Assembly (NCBI GenBank): GCA_016703325.1
Contig: JADJCH010000060.1
Location: forward strand, 1-64,000
Length of the DNA stretch: 64,000 nt
Reading direction: 5' to 3'
Source of the DNA: Burkholderiales bacterium
GTDB lineage: Bacteria > Pseudomonadota > Gammaproteobacteria > Burkholderiales > Burkholderiaceae_C
The notes under the pieces were generated by a model. That model saw only the letters and a program-made list of their open reading frames with translations. It did no database searches and was not told where the DNA came from. This document shows, one piece after another, positions 17,287-26,511 of the stretch; position 1 is the first letter of the stretch; each line of letters starts with the position of its first letter. Both the position numbers and the translations under genes were made by a program.

Positions 17287-19200
17287 ATGGAAAAGCAAAC
17301 CCTGTCGTTTCAGGCCGAGGTCAAACAGCTGTTGCACCTCGTTACCCATTCGCTCTACTCCAACAAGGAGATCTTCCTGCGGGAATTGATCTCCAACGCC
17401 TCGGACGCCTGCGACAAGCTGCGCTTCGAGGCGCTGAACAACACCGCTCTGTTCGAGGACCAGCCGAACCTGGAGGTGCGGGTCAGCTTCGACAAGGACG
17501 CCAGGCGCATCGTCATCAGCGACAACGGCATCGGTCTGTCGGCCCAGGAAGCCATCGACCACCTCGGCACCATCGCCAAGAGCGGCACCAAGGAGTTCAT
17601 GGCCAAGCTGGAAGGTTCGGACAAGGACCGCGCCAAGGATGCCAACCTGATCGGCCAGTTCGGTGTGGGCTTCTACTCCGGCTACATCGTGGCCGACCGC
17701 ATCACGGTCGAGAGCCGCCGTGCGGGAGCACCGATCGCTGAAGGCGTGCGCTGGAGCAGCGAAGGCACCGGCGATTTCGAGGTGGAGACCCTCACCCGCG
17801 AGCAGCGCGGCACCGATGTGATCCTCCATCTGCGCGAAGGCGAGGACGAGTGGCTGTCGCGCTGGAAGATCAAGTCGACGGTGGGCAAGTACTCCGACCA
17901 CATCTCCCTGCCGGTGCTGATGCGCAAGGAGGAGTGGGACGCCGAGAAGAACGAATACGCCGTCAAGGACGAGTGGGAAACCGTCAACAAGGCCGCCGCG
18001 CTGTGGACACGCAGCAAGAGCGACATCTCCGACGCCGAGTACAAGGCCTTCTACGAGCAGCTGACCTACGACCAGACTGCGCCGCTGGCCTATACGCACA
18101 ACCGCGTCGAGGGCCGCAGCGAGTACACCCAGCTGCTCTACATCCCGGCCAAGGCCCCCTTCGACCTGTGGAACCGTGACAAGCGCGGCGGCGTCAAGCT
18201 CTACGTCAAGCGCGTCTTCATCATGGACGATGCCGAGGCGCTGATGCCGGTGTACCTGCGATTCGTCAAGGGCGTGATCGACTCGGCCGACCTGCCGCTG
18301 AACGTCAGCCGCGAGCTGCTGCAGGAAAGCCGCGACGTCAAGGCCATCCGCGAAGGCTCGACCAAGCGTGTGCTGGGCATGCTGGAGTCACTGGCCGACA
18401 GCACGGATGAAGCCAACGCCGCCGACGACAAGGCCAAGTACGCCGAATTCTGGAAGCAGTTCGGTGCCGTGCTCAAGGAGGGCATCGGCGAGGACCATGC
18501 CAACCAGGAGCGCCTGGCCAAGCTGCTGCGCTTCGCCTCGACGTACGCCGACGAAGGCGTGTCCTTCGCCGACTATGTGTCGCGCATGAAGGAGGGTCAG
18601 GAGTCCATCTACTACATCACCGCCGACAGTCTGGCCGCTGCCAAGAACAGCCCGCAGCTTGAGATCTTCAAGAAAAAGGGCATCGAGGTGCTGCTGCTGA
18701 CCGACCGGGTGGACGAGTGGATGCTCAGCCACCTCTACGAGTTCGAGGGCAAATCGCTGCAAAGCGTGGCCAAGGGTGCCGTCGACCTGGGCAAACTCCA
18801 GGACGAAGAAGAGAAGAAGCAGGCCGAGGCCGCCGCCGAGACCTTCAAGCCGACGCTGGAGCGCATCAAGGCCGCTCTGGGCGAGCGTGCCAAGGACGTG
18901 CGCGTCACCACTCGCCTGGTCGATTCGCCCGCCTGCCTGGTCACCGAGGAAGGCGACATGAGCGGTCACCTGGCCCGCATGCTCAAGCAGGCCGGCCAGA
19001 GCGCCCCCGCCTCCCAGCCGATCCTCGAAGTCAACGCCGAGCATGCGCTGGTCCAGAAGCTGGCTGCGCTGCCCGAGGGTGCATCGAGCTTCGACGACCT
19101 GGCCCAGGTGCTGTTCGACAATGCCCTGCTGGCCGAGGGTGGTCAGCTGGAGGACCCGGCGGCCCACGTGCGGCGCATCCAGGCACTGATCCTGGGCTGA
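17287..19200 (+). CDS. htpG: Molecular chaperone HtpG (Hsp90)
   Basis: 637 residues. It opens MEKQTLSFQAEVKQLLHLVT; the GHKL ATP site is visible (NASDACDKLRF; DNGIGL; GTIAKSGTKEFM; GQFGVGFYSGYIVAD). The middle domain has the arginine-containing LPLNVSRELLQESR and the C-terminal dimerisation domain ends in ALILG. HtpG is an ATP-dependent cytosolic chaperone. The ATG at 17287 follows a sigma-32-like promoter; a longer reading frame back to 17098 runs through that promoter and is not used. Confidence 0.97.
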   Translation: MEKQTLSFQAEVKQLLHLVTHSLYSNKEIFLRELISNASDACDKLRFEALNNTALFEDQPNLEVRVSFDKDARRIVISDNGIGLSAQEAIDHLGTIAKSGTKEFMAKLEGSDKDRAKDANLIGQFGVGFYSGYIVADRITVESRRAGAPIAEGVRWSSEGTGDFEVETLTREQRGTDVILHLREGEDEWLSRWKIKSTVGKYSDHISLPVLMRKEEWDAEKNEYAVKDEWETVNKAAALWTRSKSDISDAEYKAFYEQLTYDQTAPLAYTHNRVEGRSEYTQLLYIPAKAPFDLWNRDKRGGVKLYVKRVFIMDDAEALMPVYLRFVKGVIDSADLPLNVSRELLQESRDVKAIREGSTKRVLGMLESLADSTDEANAADDKAKYAEFWKQFGAVLKEGIGEDHANQERLAKLLRFASTYADEGVSFADYVSRMKEGQESIYYITADSLAAAKNSPQLEIFKKKGIEVLLLTDRVDEWMLSHLYEFEGKSLQSVAKGAVDLGKLQDEEEKKQAEAAAETFKPTLERIKAALGERAKDVRVTTRLVDSPACLVTEEGDMSGHLARMLKQAGQSAPASQPILEVNAEHALVQKLAALPEGASSFDDLAQVLFDNALLAEGGQLEDPAAHVRRIQALILG

Positions 19201-19435
19201 CGCAGGGGGCATCTGCGGCCAGGGTCGTGGCCCGGTCAGCACGCCCGGGTGTCGACTATGCACGTCCGGGAGGCGATGGAACCCCGGCCCTTGACCGGGG
19301 TCAGAGCGCGGGGCCAGCCCCGGTTCCGGGGCAGGATCTCCGGCCTAGCATGGCTGCGCCGAACGGTTGCCGGCGTGACGGAGCCGGGATCGGCAGCTTC
19401 GCCGACTCGCCAGGCCCGCCCGGGCCTCTGCCGCC

Positions 19436-19888
19436 ATGAACCCCGTTGAACTGCGCAATGCGCTCCAGATCCATCGCCCTGTCTTCGGGGACACCGTCGG
19501 GCTGGCCCTGTTCCGCCTGGTTCGCCTCGTGGCCCTGGAGGACATCCTGGGCACCGGGGCATCGGCCATCACCTACTACGCCGGCAAGAAGCTGGGCAAG
19601 GAGCTGGGCCTGACCTCGATGGATGAGTTTCTCGCCCTGTGCGAGCAGCTCAAGATTGGCGAGATCCGGATCCCGACGCTGACCGACCACCACATCCATG
19701 TCGATGTCTGCGAGTGCGTGACCTGCTCGGGCATGACGCCGGTGGGGCGGGTGCTCTGCCACTTCGAGGGCGGGTTGATCGCCGGGTCCGTCGGCTCAAT
19801 CCTGAAGAAGGACGTTCAGGCCCGTGAGGTGAGCTGCATCGGCGGGTTGGGGGATGCCACCTGCGGGTTTGACCTGGTGATTCCCTGA
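19436..19888 (+). CDS. V4R-domain protein (4-vinyl reductase-like, ligand-binding)
   Basis: 150 residues. The pattern (FRLVRLVALEDILGTGASAI, YYAGKKLGKELGL, CECVTCSGMTPVGRVLCHFE, GLIAGSVGSILKKDV, EVSCIGGLGDATCGFDLV) is that of the V4R domain found in bacteriochlorophyll synthesis protein BchJ and in sensory proteins. Six cysteines lie in the C-terminal half. V4R domains bind small, often hydrophobic, ligands. No partner gene is adjacent: htpG lies upstream after a 235-base gap and srkA is convergent. That gap contains a GC hairpin (19281-19301) without a T-run. Confidence 0.75.
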   Translation: MNPVELRNALQIHRPVFGDTVGLALFRLVRLVALEDILGTGASAITYYAGKKLGKELGLTSMDEFLALCEQLKIGEIRIPTLTDHHIHVDVCECVTCSGMTPVGRVLCHFEGGLIAGSVGSILKKDVQAREVSCIGGLGDATCGFDLVIP

Positions 19889-19909
19889 TGGCTTCAGGCC
19901 GCGGCAGCC

Positions 19910-20956
19910 TCAGGCCACCAGCGCCGGCCCTTGCATCGCCTCGATCTGCTCACCCAGCAGCATGGCCTGCTGGTCCCAGTAGGCCGGGCTCTCGAAGGAG
20001 GGGAAGGCGATCGGAAAAGCCGGGTCGTCCCAGCGCCGCGCGATCCAGGCGCTGTGCTGGATGATGCGCAGCGTGCGCAGCGGCTCGATCAGCGCCAGCT
20101 CGCGGCGGTCGAAGTCGCGCATCGTTTCGTAGCCGTCCAGCAGTGCGCCGAGCTGGGCCTGCATCTCCTGCCGGTCGCCGCCCAGCAGCATCCACAGGTC
20201 CTGCACCGCCGGGCCGGTGACGGCGTCGTCCAGATCGACGAAGTGAGGGCCTTCGGGCGTCCACAGCAGGTTGCCGATGTGGCAGTCGCCGTGCAGGCGC
20301 AGCAGCGCCGGGCCACCGTGGCGGTCGAAGGCAGCGTCCACCGCATCCAGGGCGGTCTCGGCGGCCTGGCGCCAGCTGGCCGAGGCGGTGGGCGGCAGGA
20401 TGTCGTGTTCCAGCAGCCAGTCCAGCGCTGCCCGGGCGTTGGCGCTGCCGTCGATGCGCAGGCGGTGCTCGAAGGGCTGGCGTACGCCCACCTCGTGCAG
20501 GCGGGCCAGAAAGCGGCCGATCCACTCCAGCACCTCGGGTTGCTCGACTTCCGGCGAGCGGCCACCGCAGCGCGGGCTCGCGGCAAACCGCCAGGGGCCG
20601 CGGCGGGCCAGCGTCGGCGGATCGCCGGCCAGCGTCACGTCGTCGCTGCAGGCCTCCAGCGTCAGCGGTGCCACAGCGGGTACCTCCGCTTCGGCCAGTT
20701 CGCGGGCAAAGGTGTGTTCTTCGAGGATCTGCGCGTCGCTCCACCGGCCGGCGCGGTAGAACTTGGCCACCACGATGCGGCCGTCCTCCAGATGCACCTG
20801 GAAGACCCGGTTTTCGTAGGAGTTCAGCTGCAGGATGCGCCCGTCGCCCCGCAGCCCGGCGGTGTCCAGGGCGTCGAGCACCTCGTGCGGGGTCAGGCCC
20901 TCATAGGGGCGGCTGGACCGGTCATCAGACTGGGGCGTGCGAGGAGATGGGGCCAT
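19910..20956 (-). CDS. srkA: Stress response serine/threonine protein kinase SrkA (YihE/RdoA)
   Basis: 348 residues, slightly longer than the E. coli protein. The aminoglycoside-phosphotransferase-like kinase fold is clear: YENRVFQVHLEDGRIVVAKFYRAGRW, the catalytic loop LRLHGDCHIGNLLWT, and the metal-binding FVDLDDAVTGPAVQDLWMLL. SrkA counters MazF-linked cell death and envelope/oxidative stress in E. coli, where it sits with dsbA; no dsbA is adjacent here. It is convergent with the V4R gene (21 bases apart). Confidence 0.9.
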   Translation of the reverse strand: MAPSPRTPQSDDRSSRPYEGLTPHEVLDALDTAGLRGDGRILQLNSYENRVFQVHLEDGRIVVAKFYRAGRWSDAQILEEHTFARELAEAEVPAVAPLTLEACSDDVTLAGDPPTLARRGPWRFAASPRCGGRSPEVEQPEVLEWIGRFLARLHEVGVRQPFEHRLRIDGSANARAALDWLLEHDILPPTASASWRQAAETALDAVDAAFDRHGGPALLRLHGDCHIGNLLWTPEGPHFVDLDDAVTGPAVQDLWMLLGGDRQEMQAQLGALLDGYETMRDFDRRELALIEPLRTLRIIQHSAWIARRWDDPAFPIAFPSFESPAYWDQQAMLLGEQIEAMQGPALVA

Positions 20957-21021
20957 GCCACATCGTAGACCACCCGCAGCGGTGGGCCCGATGGAACCGC
21001 AGCACCGGCGCCGCCGGGGTG

Positions 21022-21879
21022 TCAGCGCCGGCCGATGATGTCGCCGGCCGCATCGCCGGAGGGGCCGGGGGGCAGTCGGCCGCCGCTGGGGGCCAGGCTC
21101 GGGCCGGTCCAGCCGCTGGCCGATCGACCAGAACTGCTGCTGGTCGAGCCAGGATGCAGCGGTCGCTCAACTGCCGCCGGCCGGGTGCTCAGGCCCCCTG
21201 GGGTGGTCGGCGTGTCGAAGGGGTCGCGCTGGCTGTCCGGCGCGAAGAAGGAATCCTGCGCATAACCGGACTCGTACCACTGCGTCTCGCGTTCGCCGCG
21301 CGGGTCGCGCAACGCCTGAGCCAGGGAGCCACGGCGCTCTGCGCTGTCCTGCACGTGGGCGGGCACCAGCGGCTTGGACATCTCGCCCTGCTGGGGGACC
21401 AGCAGTTGCAGCTCGGCGGCGGTGGGCAGCTGGTCGCTGCGGCACTTGACGTAGCGGATGCGGCAGGCCTCCAGCACCGACTGGCGAATGGTGGCGACGC
21501 GCTTGGAAGTGGGCCGCGAAGGGCGCTCGATGTCCAGCGCAGCCAGCACCCGACCGTTGTCGGCACAGACCACGAAGCTCACGTGGATCGGCCCCAGCAG
21601 CTTGAACCAGTATCCCAGCTCATCCCGGTCGATGGGCTGGCAGAAGCGCACCAGCGGCACCTTGGCCAGGATGGTGTGGTGGGGCAGGGCGCTGCGCAGC
21701 TGCCGGTACAGCGTGCGCTCCTCGGCCGAGAAAATGGCACGCTGGATCAGCGGCCAGTCTTCCGGCAGGGCGGCATCGCCGGACTTGCCGGAGCCGGAGC
21801 GCCGCATGGCCAGCACAACCAGTCCAGCCACGGCGGCGGCGGCGATGACAGCGAAGAACCAGGCGGGAATCGGGGGCAT
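21022..21879 (-). CDS. DUF2726 domain protein, membrane-anchored
   Basis: 285 residues. An N-terminal membrane anchor (about 5-25) is followed by a DUF2726 domain (about 45-175; FSAEERTLYRQLRSALPHHTI, PLVRFCQPIDRDELGYWF, VVCADNGRVLAALDIERPSR), a nuclease-like fold family found often in Burkholderiales. The last 100 residues are low-complexity, rich in Ser, Gly and Pro. The biochemical role is unknown. The GNAT gene 207 bases upstream ends at its own terminator, so this gene probably has its own promoter. Confidence 0.7.
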   Translation of the reverse strand: MPPIPAWFFAVIAAAAVAGLVVLAMRRSGSGKSGDAALPEDWPLIQRAIFSAEERTLYRQLRSALPHHTILAKVPLVRFCQPIDRDELGYWFKLLGPIHVSFVVCADNGRVLAALDIERPSRPTSKRVATIRQSVLEACRIRYVKCRSDQLPTAAELQLLVPQQGEMSKPLVPAHVQDSAERRGSLAQALRDPRGERETQWYESGYAQDSFFAPDSQRDPFDTPTTPGGLSTRPAAVERPLHPGSTSSSSGRSASGWTGPSLAPSGGRLPPGPSGDAAGDIIGRR

Positions 21880-22036
21880 GGCAGGCAGGTCGAGGTCGTT
21901 GGAGGAGGGGCCACAGGGCTTGCCGGAGTCATCGGCAGTTCGGCGCCCAGCCTTTGGCTCACATCCTACGGAAGTTTGTAACCACTTGTATATCCCTGGC
22001 CTGGGTGCAGTCAGGTGGTGCGGCCCGGGGCGGAAT

Positions 22037-22061
22037 GAAAACGGCAGCCCTGGGCTGCCGT
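22037..22061 (-). terminator. Rho-independent terminator after the GNAT gene
   Basis: Stem acggcagccc/gggctgccgt (about 22041-22061), followed on the minus strand by TTTTCATTCC. It lies 25 bases after the stop of the acetyltransferase gene. Confidence 0.75.
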
Positions 22062-22085
22062 TTCCATCGTTCCCGACCGGACGCC

Positions 22086-22787
22086 TCAGTGGCTGGCGAT
22101 GCCGCGTCTGCGCCCCAGTTGCGTCTTCACTTCCGACAGCAGGTGCAGGCTGTGCCGCAGCAGGGCGGCGGTCAGCTTGGCCTTCTGGTTCAGCAGGGCG
22201 GCTCGGGTGTCCACCAGCTCTTCCATGTGGGAGCTGACGCTGTCGGGCGGCAGTTGCAGCCAGGCCTCGGATTCCGGGCCGGCGGTTTCGACCCGGGCCC
22301 CGGCGCTGCGGGCCATGCGCAGCATGGGCGTGTTCTCGCTCAAGGCATGGATGAACATGCGGTCGGCACGGCGGTTCCGGCAGTGCCGCACGGCATGGTC
22401 GAACAGCCGGCGACCATATCCCCGTCCCCGGGTGCCAGGCAGCACCGACACAGCAAACTCCGCCATCGATCGCTGGTCGTCCGCATAGGCCAGGTGGGCG
22501 GTAGCGACCAGTTCCAGCCGGCGGTTGAAGATGCCGAACAGCTCGTGGTTCACGAAGTCCAGCGCCCGCACGTGCTGGCGGATGCGCTCGTCGGTGGCCG
22601 GGTAGCCGAAGCGCAGGTAACGGTCCCGCTCGCTCAGCGCGAGCAGGTGTTGCTCGATCAACGGCCGATGGTCTTCATCGAGCGGAGAGATGGGCACCCA
22701 GCGCCACAAACGCTGGCCTGCGGCCCGCAGGCTGTCGGCCAGCGAGGGGGCCTGGCGGGAGGCGGAACGGGGGCGAGGGGGGTTCAT
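22086..22787 (-). CDS. GNAT family N-acetyltransferase
   Basis: 233 residues. The GNAT core covers about 35-190: SERDRYLRFGYPATDERIRQ, LVATAHLAYADDQRSMAEFA and motif A VLPGTRGRGYGRRLFDHAV with the acetyl-CoA loop RGRGYG. A C-terminal helical extension follows. The substrate is unknown. Such a gene is often found close to ssb in Burkholderiales. The start is the ATG at 22785-22787. Confidence 0.8.
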   Translation of the reverse strand: MNPPRPRSASRQAPSLADSLRAAGQRLWRWVPISPLDEDHRPLIEQHLLALSERDRYLRFGYPATDERIRQHVRALDFVNHELFGIFNRRLELVATAHLAYADDQRSMAEFAVSVLPGTRGRGYGRRLFDHAVRHCRNRRADRMFIHALSENTPMLRMARSAGARVETAGPESEAWLQLPPDSVSSHMEELVDTRAALLNQKAKLTAALLRHSLHLLSEVKTQLGRRRGIASH

Positions 22788-22923
22788 GGCAGCCGATTCT
22801 AAGGGTTAACCCTGAATCGTGCTGCTCCCCCTTCTCAGGCGGCCGGGTCCGGAGTCTGAACCGGCAAATAGCACCGTGTGCCGTGCACGACTTCCACCGG
22901 AAAGGCGGAAGCCGCACCGCCGG

Positions 22924-23460
22924 TCAGAACGGAATGTCGTCGTCCATGTCGTCGAAGCCGGTGGCCGACTTCGGGGCGGGTGCAGGCGCTGCCGCCGGGG
23001 CACGGGGTGCGGCCGCACGGGGAGCCGGCGCGGCGCGGCGCGGTTCGGCCGGCTGCTCGTAGCCACCGCCCATGTCGTCGCCCGCGCCCATGCCGCCAGC
23101 CGAGCCGCCGCCCATCCCACCGCCTTCACGGCCGCCCAGCAGTTGCATCTGCTCGGCCACCACTTCGGTGGTGTAGTTGTCCTTGCCGTCCTGGCCCTGC
23201 CACTTGCGCGTGCGCAGTCGGCCTTCCACGTAGACCGAGCGGCCCTTGCGCAGGTACTCGCCAGCGATTTCGGCCAGGCGGTCGAAGAACACCACGCGGT
23301 GCCATTCGGTCTCCTCCTGGCGCTCGCCGCTGTCTTTGCTCTTCCAGTTGCGGGTGGTGGCGATCGAGACGTTGCACATCGCCGCACCGCTGGGCATGTA
23401 GCGCACTTCCGGGTCGCGGCCGAGGTTGCCGATGAGGATGACTTTGTTGATCGATGCCAT
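22924..23460 (-). CDS. ssb: Single-stranded DNA-binding protein
   Basis: 178 residues. The OB fold spans about 1-110 (MASINKVILIGNLGRDPEVR; EWHRVVFFDRLAEIAGEYLRKG; VEGRLRTRKWQ), then a long Gly/Ala/Pro-rich linker, and the conserved acidic tail DDMDDDIPF that recruits partner proteins such as RecQ. SSB binds ssDNA as a tetramer in replication and repair. It is divergent from recQ, 182 bases apart. I chose the ATG at 23458-23460; the in-frame extension upstream is not part of SSB. Confidence 0.97.
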   Translation of the reverse strand: MASINKVILIGNLGRDPEVRYMPSGAAMCNVSIATTRNWKSKDSGERQEETEWHRVVFFDRLAEIAGEYLRKGRSVYVEGRLRTRKWQGQDGKDNYTTEVVAEQMQLLGGREGGGMGGGSAGGMGAGDDMGGGYEQPAEPRRAAPAPRAAAPRAPAAAPAPAPKSATGFDDMDDDIPF

Positions 23461-23642
23461 GGCCGTGTTCCTGTGCCCGCGGCGGCGGGCGCTGTCTGTC
23501 AATGTGTGAATTGTGCCCGAGCGACTCTCGCGCACCCACCCCCCGGAGCGTGGCCGTGACCCACCCTCAAGGGTGAATTCGGCGGGGGAGGGTGGGGTGG
23601 CCCCCCGTGCACGCCGGCCACCCCGCTACCATCCCGCCCGCG

Positions 23643-25600
<1,958 letters not shown>

Positions 25601-25604
<4 letters not shown>

Positions 25605-25629
25605 CATGTGGCGAGCCAGTCTTACGATT
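25601..25629 (+). promoter_or_regulatory. Sigma-70 promoter of the Phd/PIN toxin-antitoxin operon
   Basis: A perfect -35 TTGACA (25601-25606), a 17-base spacer, and -10 TACGAT (25624-25629). The -35 overlaps the recQ stop codon (25602-25604). Confidence 0.75.
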
Positions 25630-25631
25630 GT

Positions 25632-25651
25632 GGTCATCTGGATGTGACCAT
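25632..25651 (+). promoter_or_regulatory. Probable antitoxin operator (inverted repeat)
   Basis: tggtca (25632-25637) and tgacca (25646-25651) form a perfect inverted repeat with an 8-base spacer, just after the -10 element and 11 bases before the antitoxin ATG. This placement is typical of Phd/YefM autorepression. Confidence 0.6.
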
Positions 25652-25662
25652 GAGGTGTTGCC

Positions 25663-25950
25663 ATGTCGATCAGCGCCGCTGAATTCAAGGCTCACTGCCT
25701 GCAGTTGATGGATCAGGTGGCTGCGGGTGGTGAGCCGATCACGATCACCAAGCGCGGCAAACCGGTGGCGCGACTGGTGGCGGTGGAGCCGCCGGCTGAG
25801 CGGGGCACGCTCTTCGGCTACATGGCCGGAACGATCGAAATCGTCGGTGACATCGTGTCCGAGCCGATGCCGGCTTGGTCGGCGGATAGCGACGAGGGCG
25901 ATCCGCTCCTGGCGGACCTGGCCCCGCCCCAGCGACCGGCCTCACCATGA
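25663..25950 (+). CDS. Type II antitoxin, Phd/YefM family
   Basis: 95 residues. The N-terminus (MSISAAEFKAHCLQLMDQVA, GGEPITITKRGKPVARLVAV) is the Phd/YefM DNA-binding and dimerisation fold. The C-terminal 45 residues are acidic and would neutralise the toxin. It binds its own operator and the adjacent PIN toxin. Its stop overlaps the toxin start as ATGA (25947-25950), so the pair is translationally coupled. Confidence 0.88.
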   Translation: MSISAAEFKAHCLQLMDQVAAGGEPITITKRGKPVARLVAVEPPAERGTLFGYMAGTIEIVGDIVSEPMPAWSADSDEGDPLLADLAPPQRPASP

Positions 25951-26387
25951 AGTTGGCAGATGCCGGTGATGGGCGCCTGCTGATCGACACCCATGTCTGG
26001 CTGTGGCTGGCCCAAGGGGCTGCCAGCAAGTTGGCCCCCGCGGTCCAAGCTGAACTCGAAGCGGCAAGCCAACAGGGCAGGCTGGTGCTGTCGATCATCT
26101 CGGTGTGGGAAGTGGCCCTGCTGCACAGCAAGGGCCGCATCTTGCTGAGCATGCCGCTGGCCCTCTGGCTGGAACGGGCGCTGGCGTCTTCGGGGCTCAC
26201 CCTGCTTCCTCTGGCGCAGCCGACCGTGATGGTCGATGCCTGCACCCTGCCCGGTGAGTTCCATGCGGACCCGGCCGACCGCATTCTGGTGGCCACGGCC
26301 CGGGCCGAGAACGCCACGCTGGTGACGCGCGACGAAAAGATCCTCGCCTATGCCCAGGCGGGGCATGTCCGGGTGCAGGCGATCTGA
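25947..26387 (+). CDS. Type II toxin, PIN domain ribonuclease (VapC-like)
   Basis: 146 residues. PIN-domain acidic residues are visible: LLIDTHVWLWL (first Asp), SIISVWEVALL (Glu) and HADPADRILVATA (Asp pair), with TLVTRDEKILAYAQ at the end. PIN toxins cleave structured RNAs such as tRNA or rRNA using Mg2+. It is coupled to the Phd-type antitoxin, a frequent combination. Confidence 0.88.
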   Translation: MKLADAGDGRLLIDTHVWLWLAQGAASKLAPAVQAELEAASQQGRLVLSIISVWEVALLHSKGRILLSMPLALWLERALASSGLTLLPLAQPTVMVDACTLPGEFHADPADRILVATARAENATLVTRDEKILAYAQAGHVRVQAI

Positions 26388-26511
26388 CGTGTTTGCTCGG
26401 TGGATCCGTACAGGCACCGATCTGCGAAAACCATCGGGCTCCCGCCGCGCTGCCTAGAATCACCAGCACGCCGGGGAGGGGCTTCGGCGCCACACAACAA
26501 CGCCAAGCACC

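Noticed and set aside
22802..22813. Perfect 12-bp palindrome agggttaaccct upstream of the GNAT gene
   Set aside because: Single occurrence with no matching copy near other genes; too little to call an operator.
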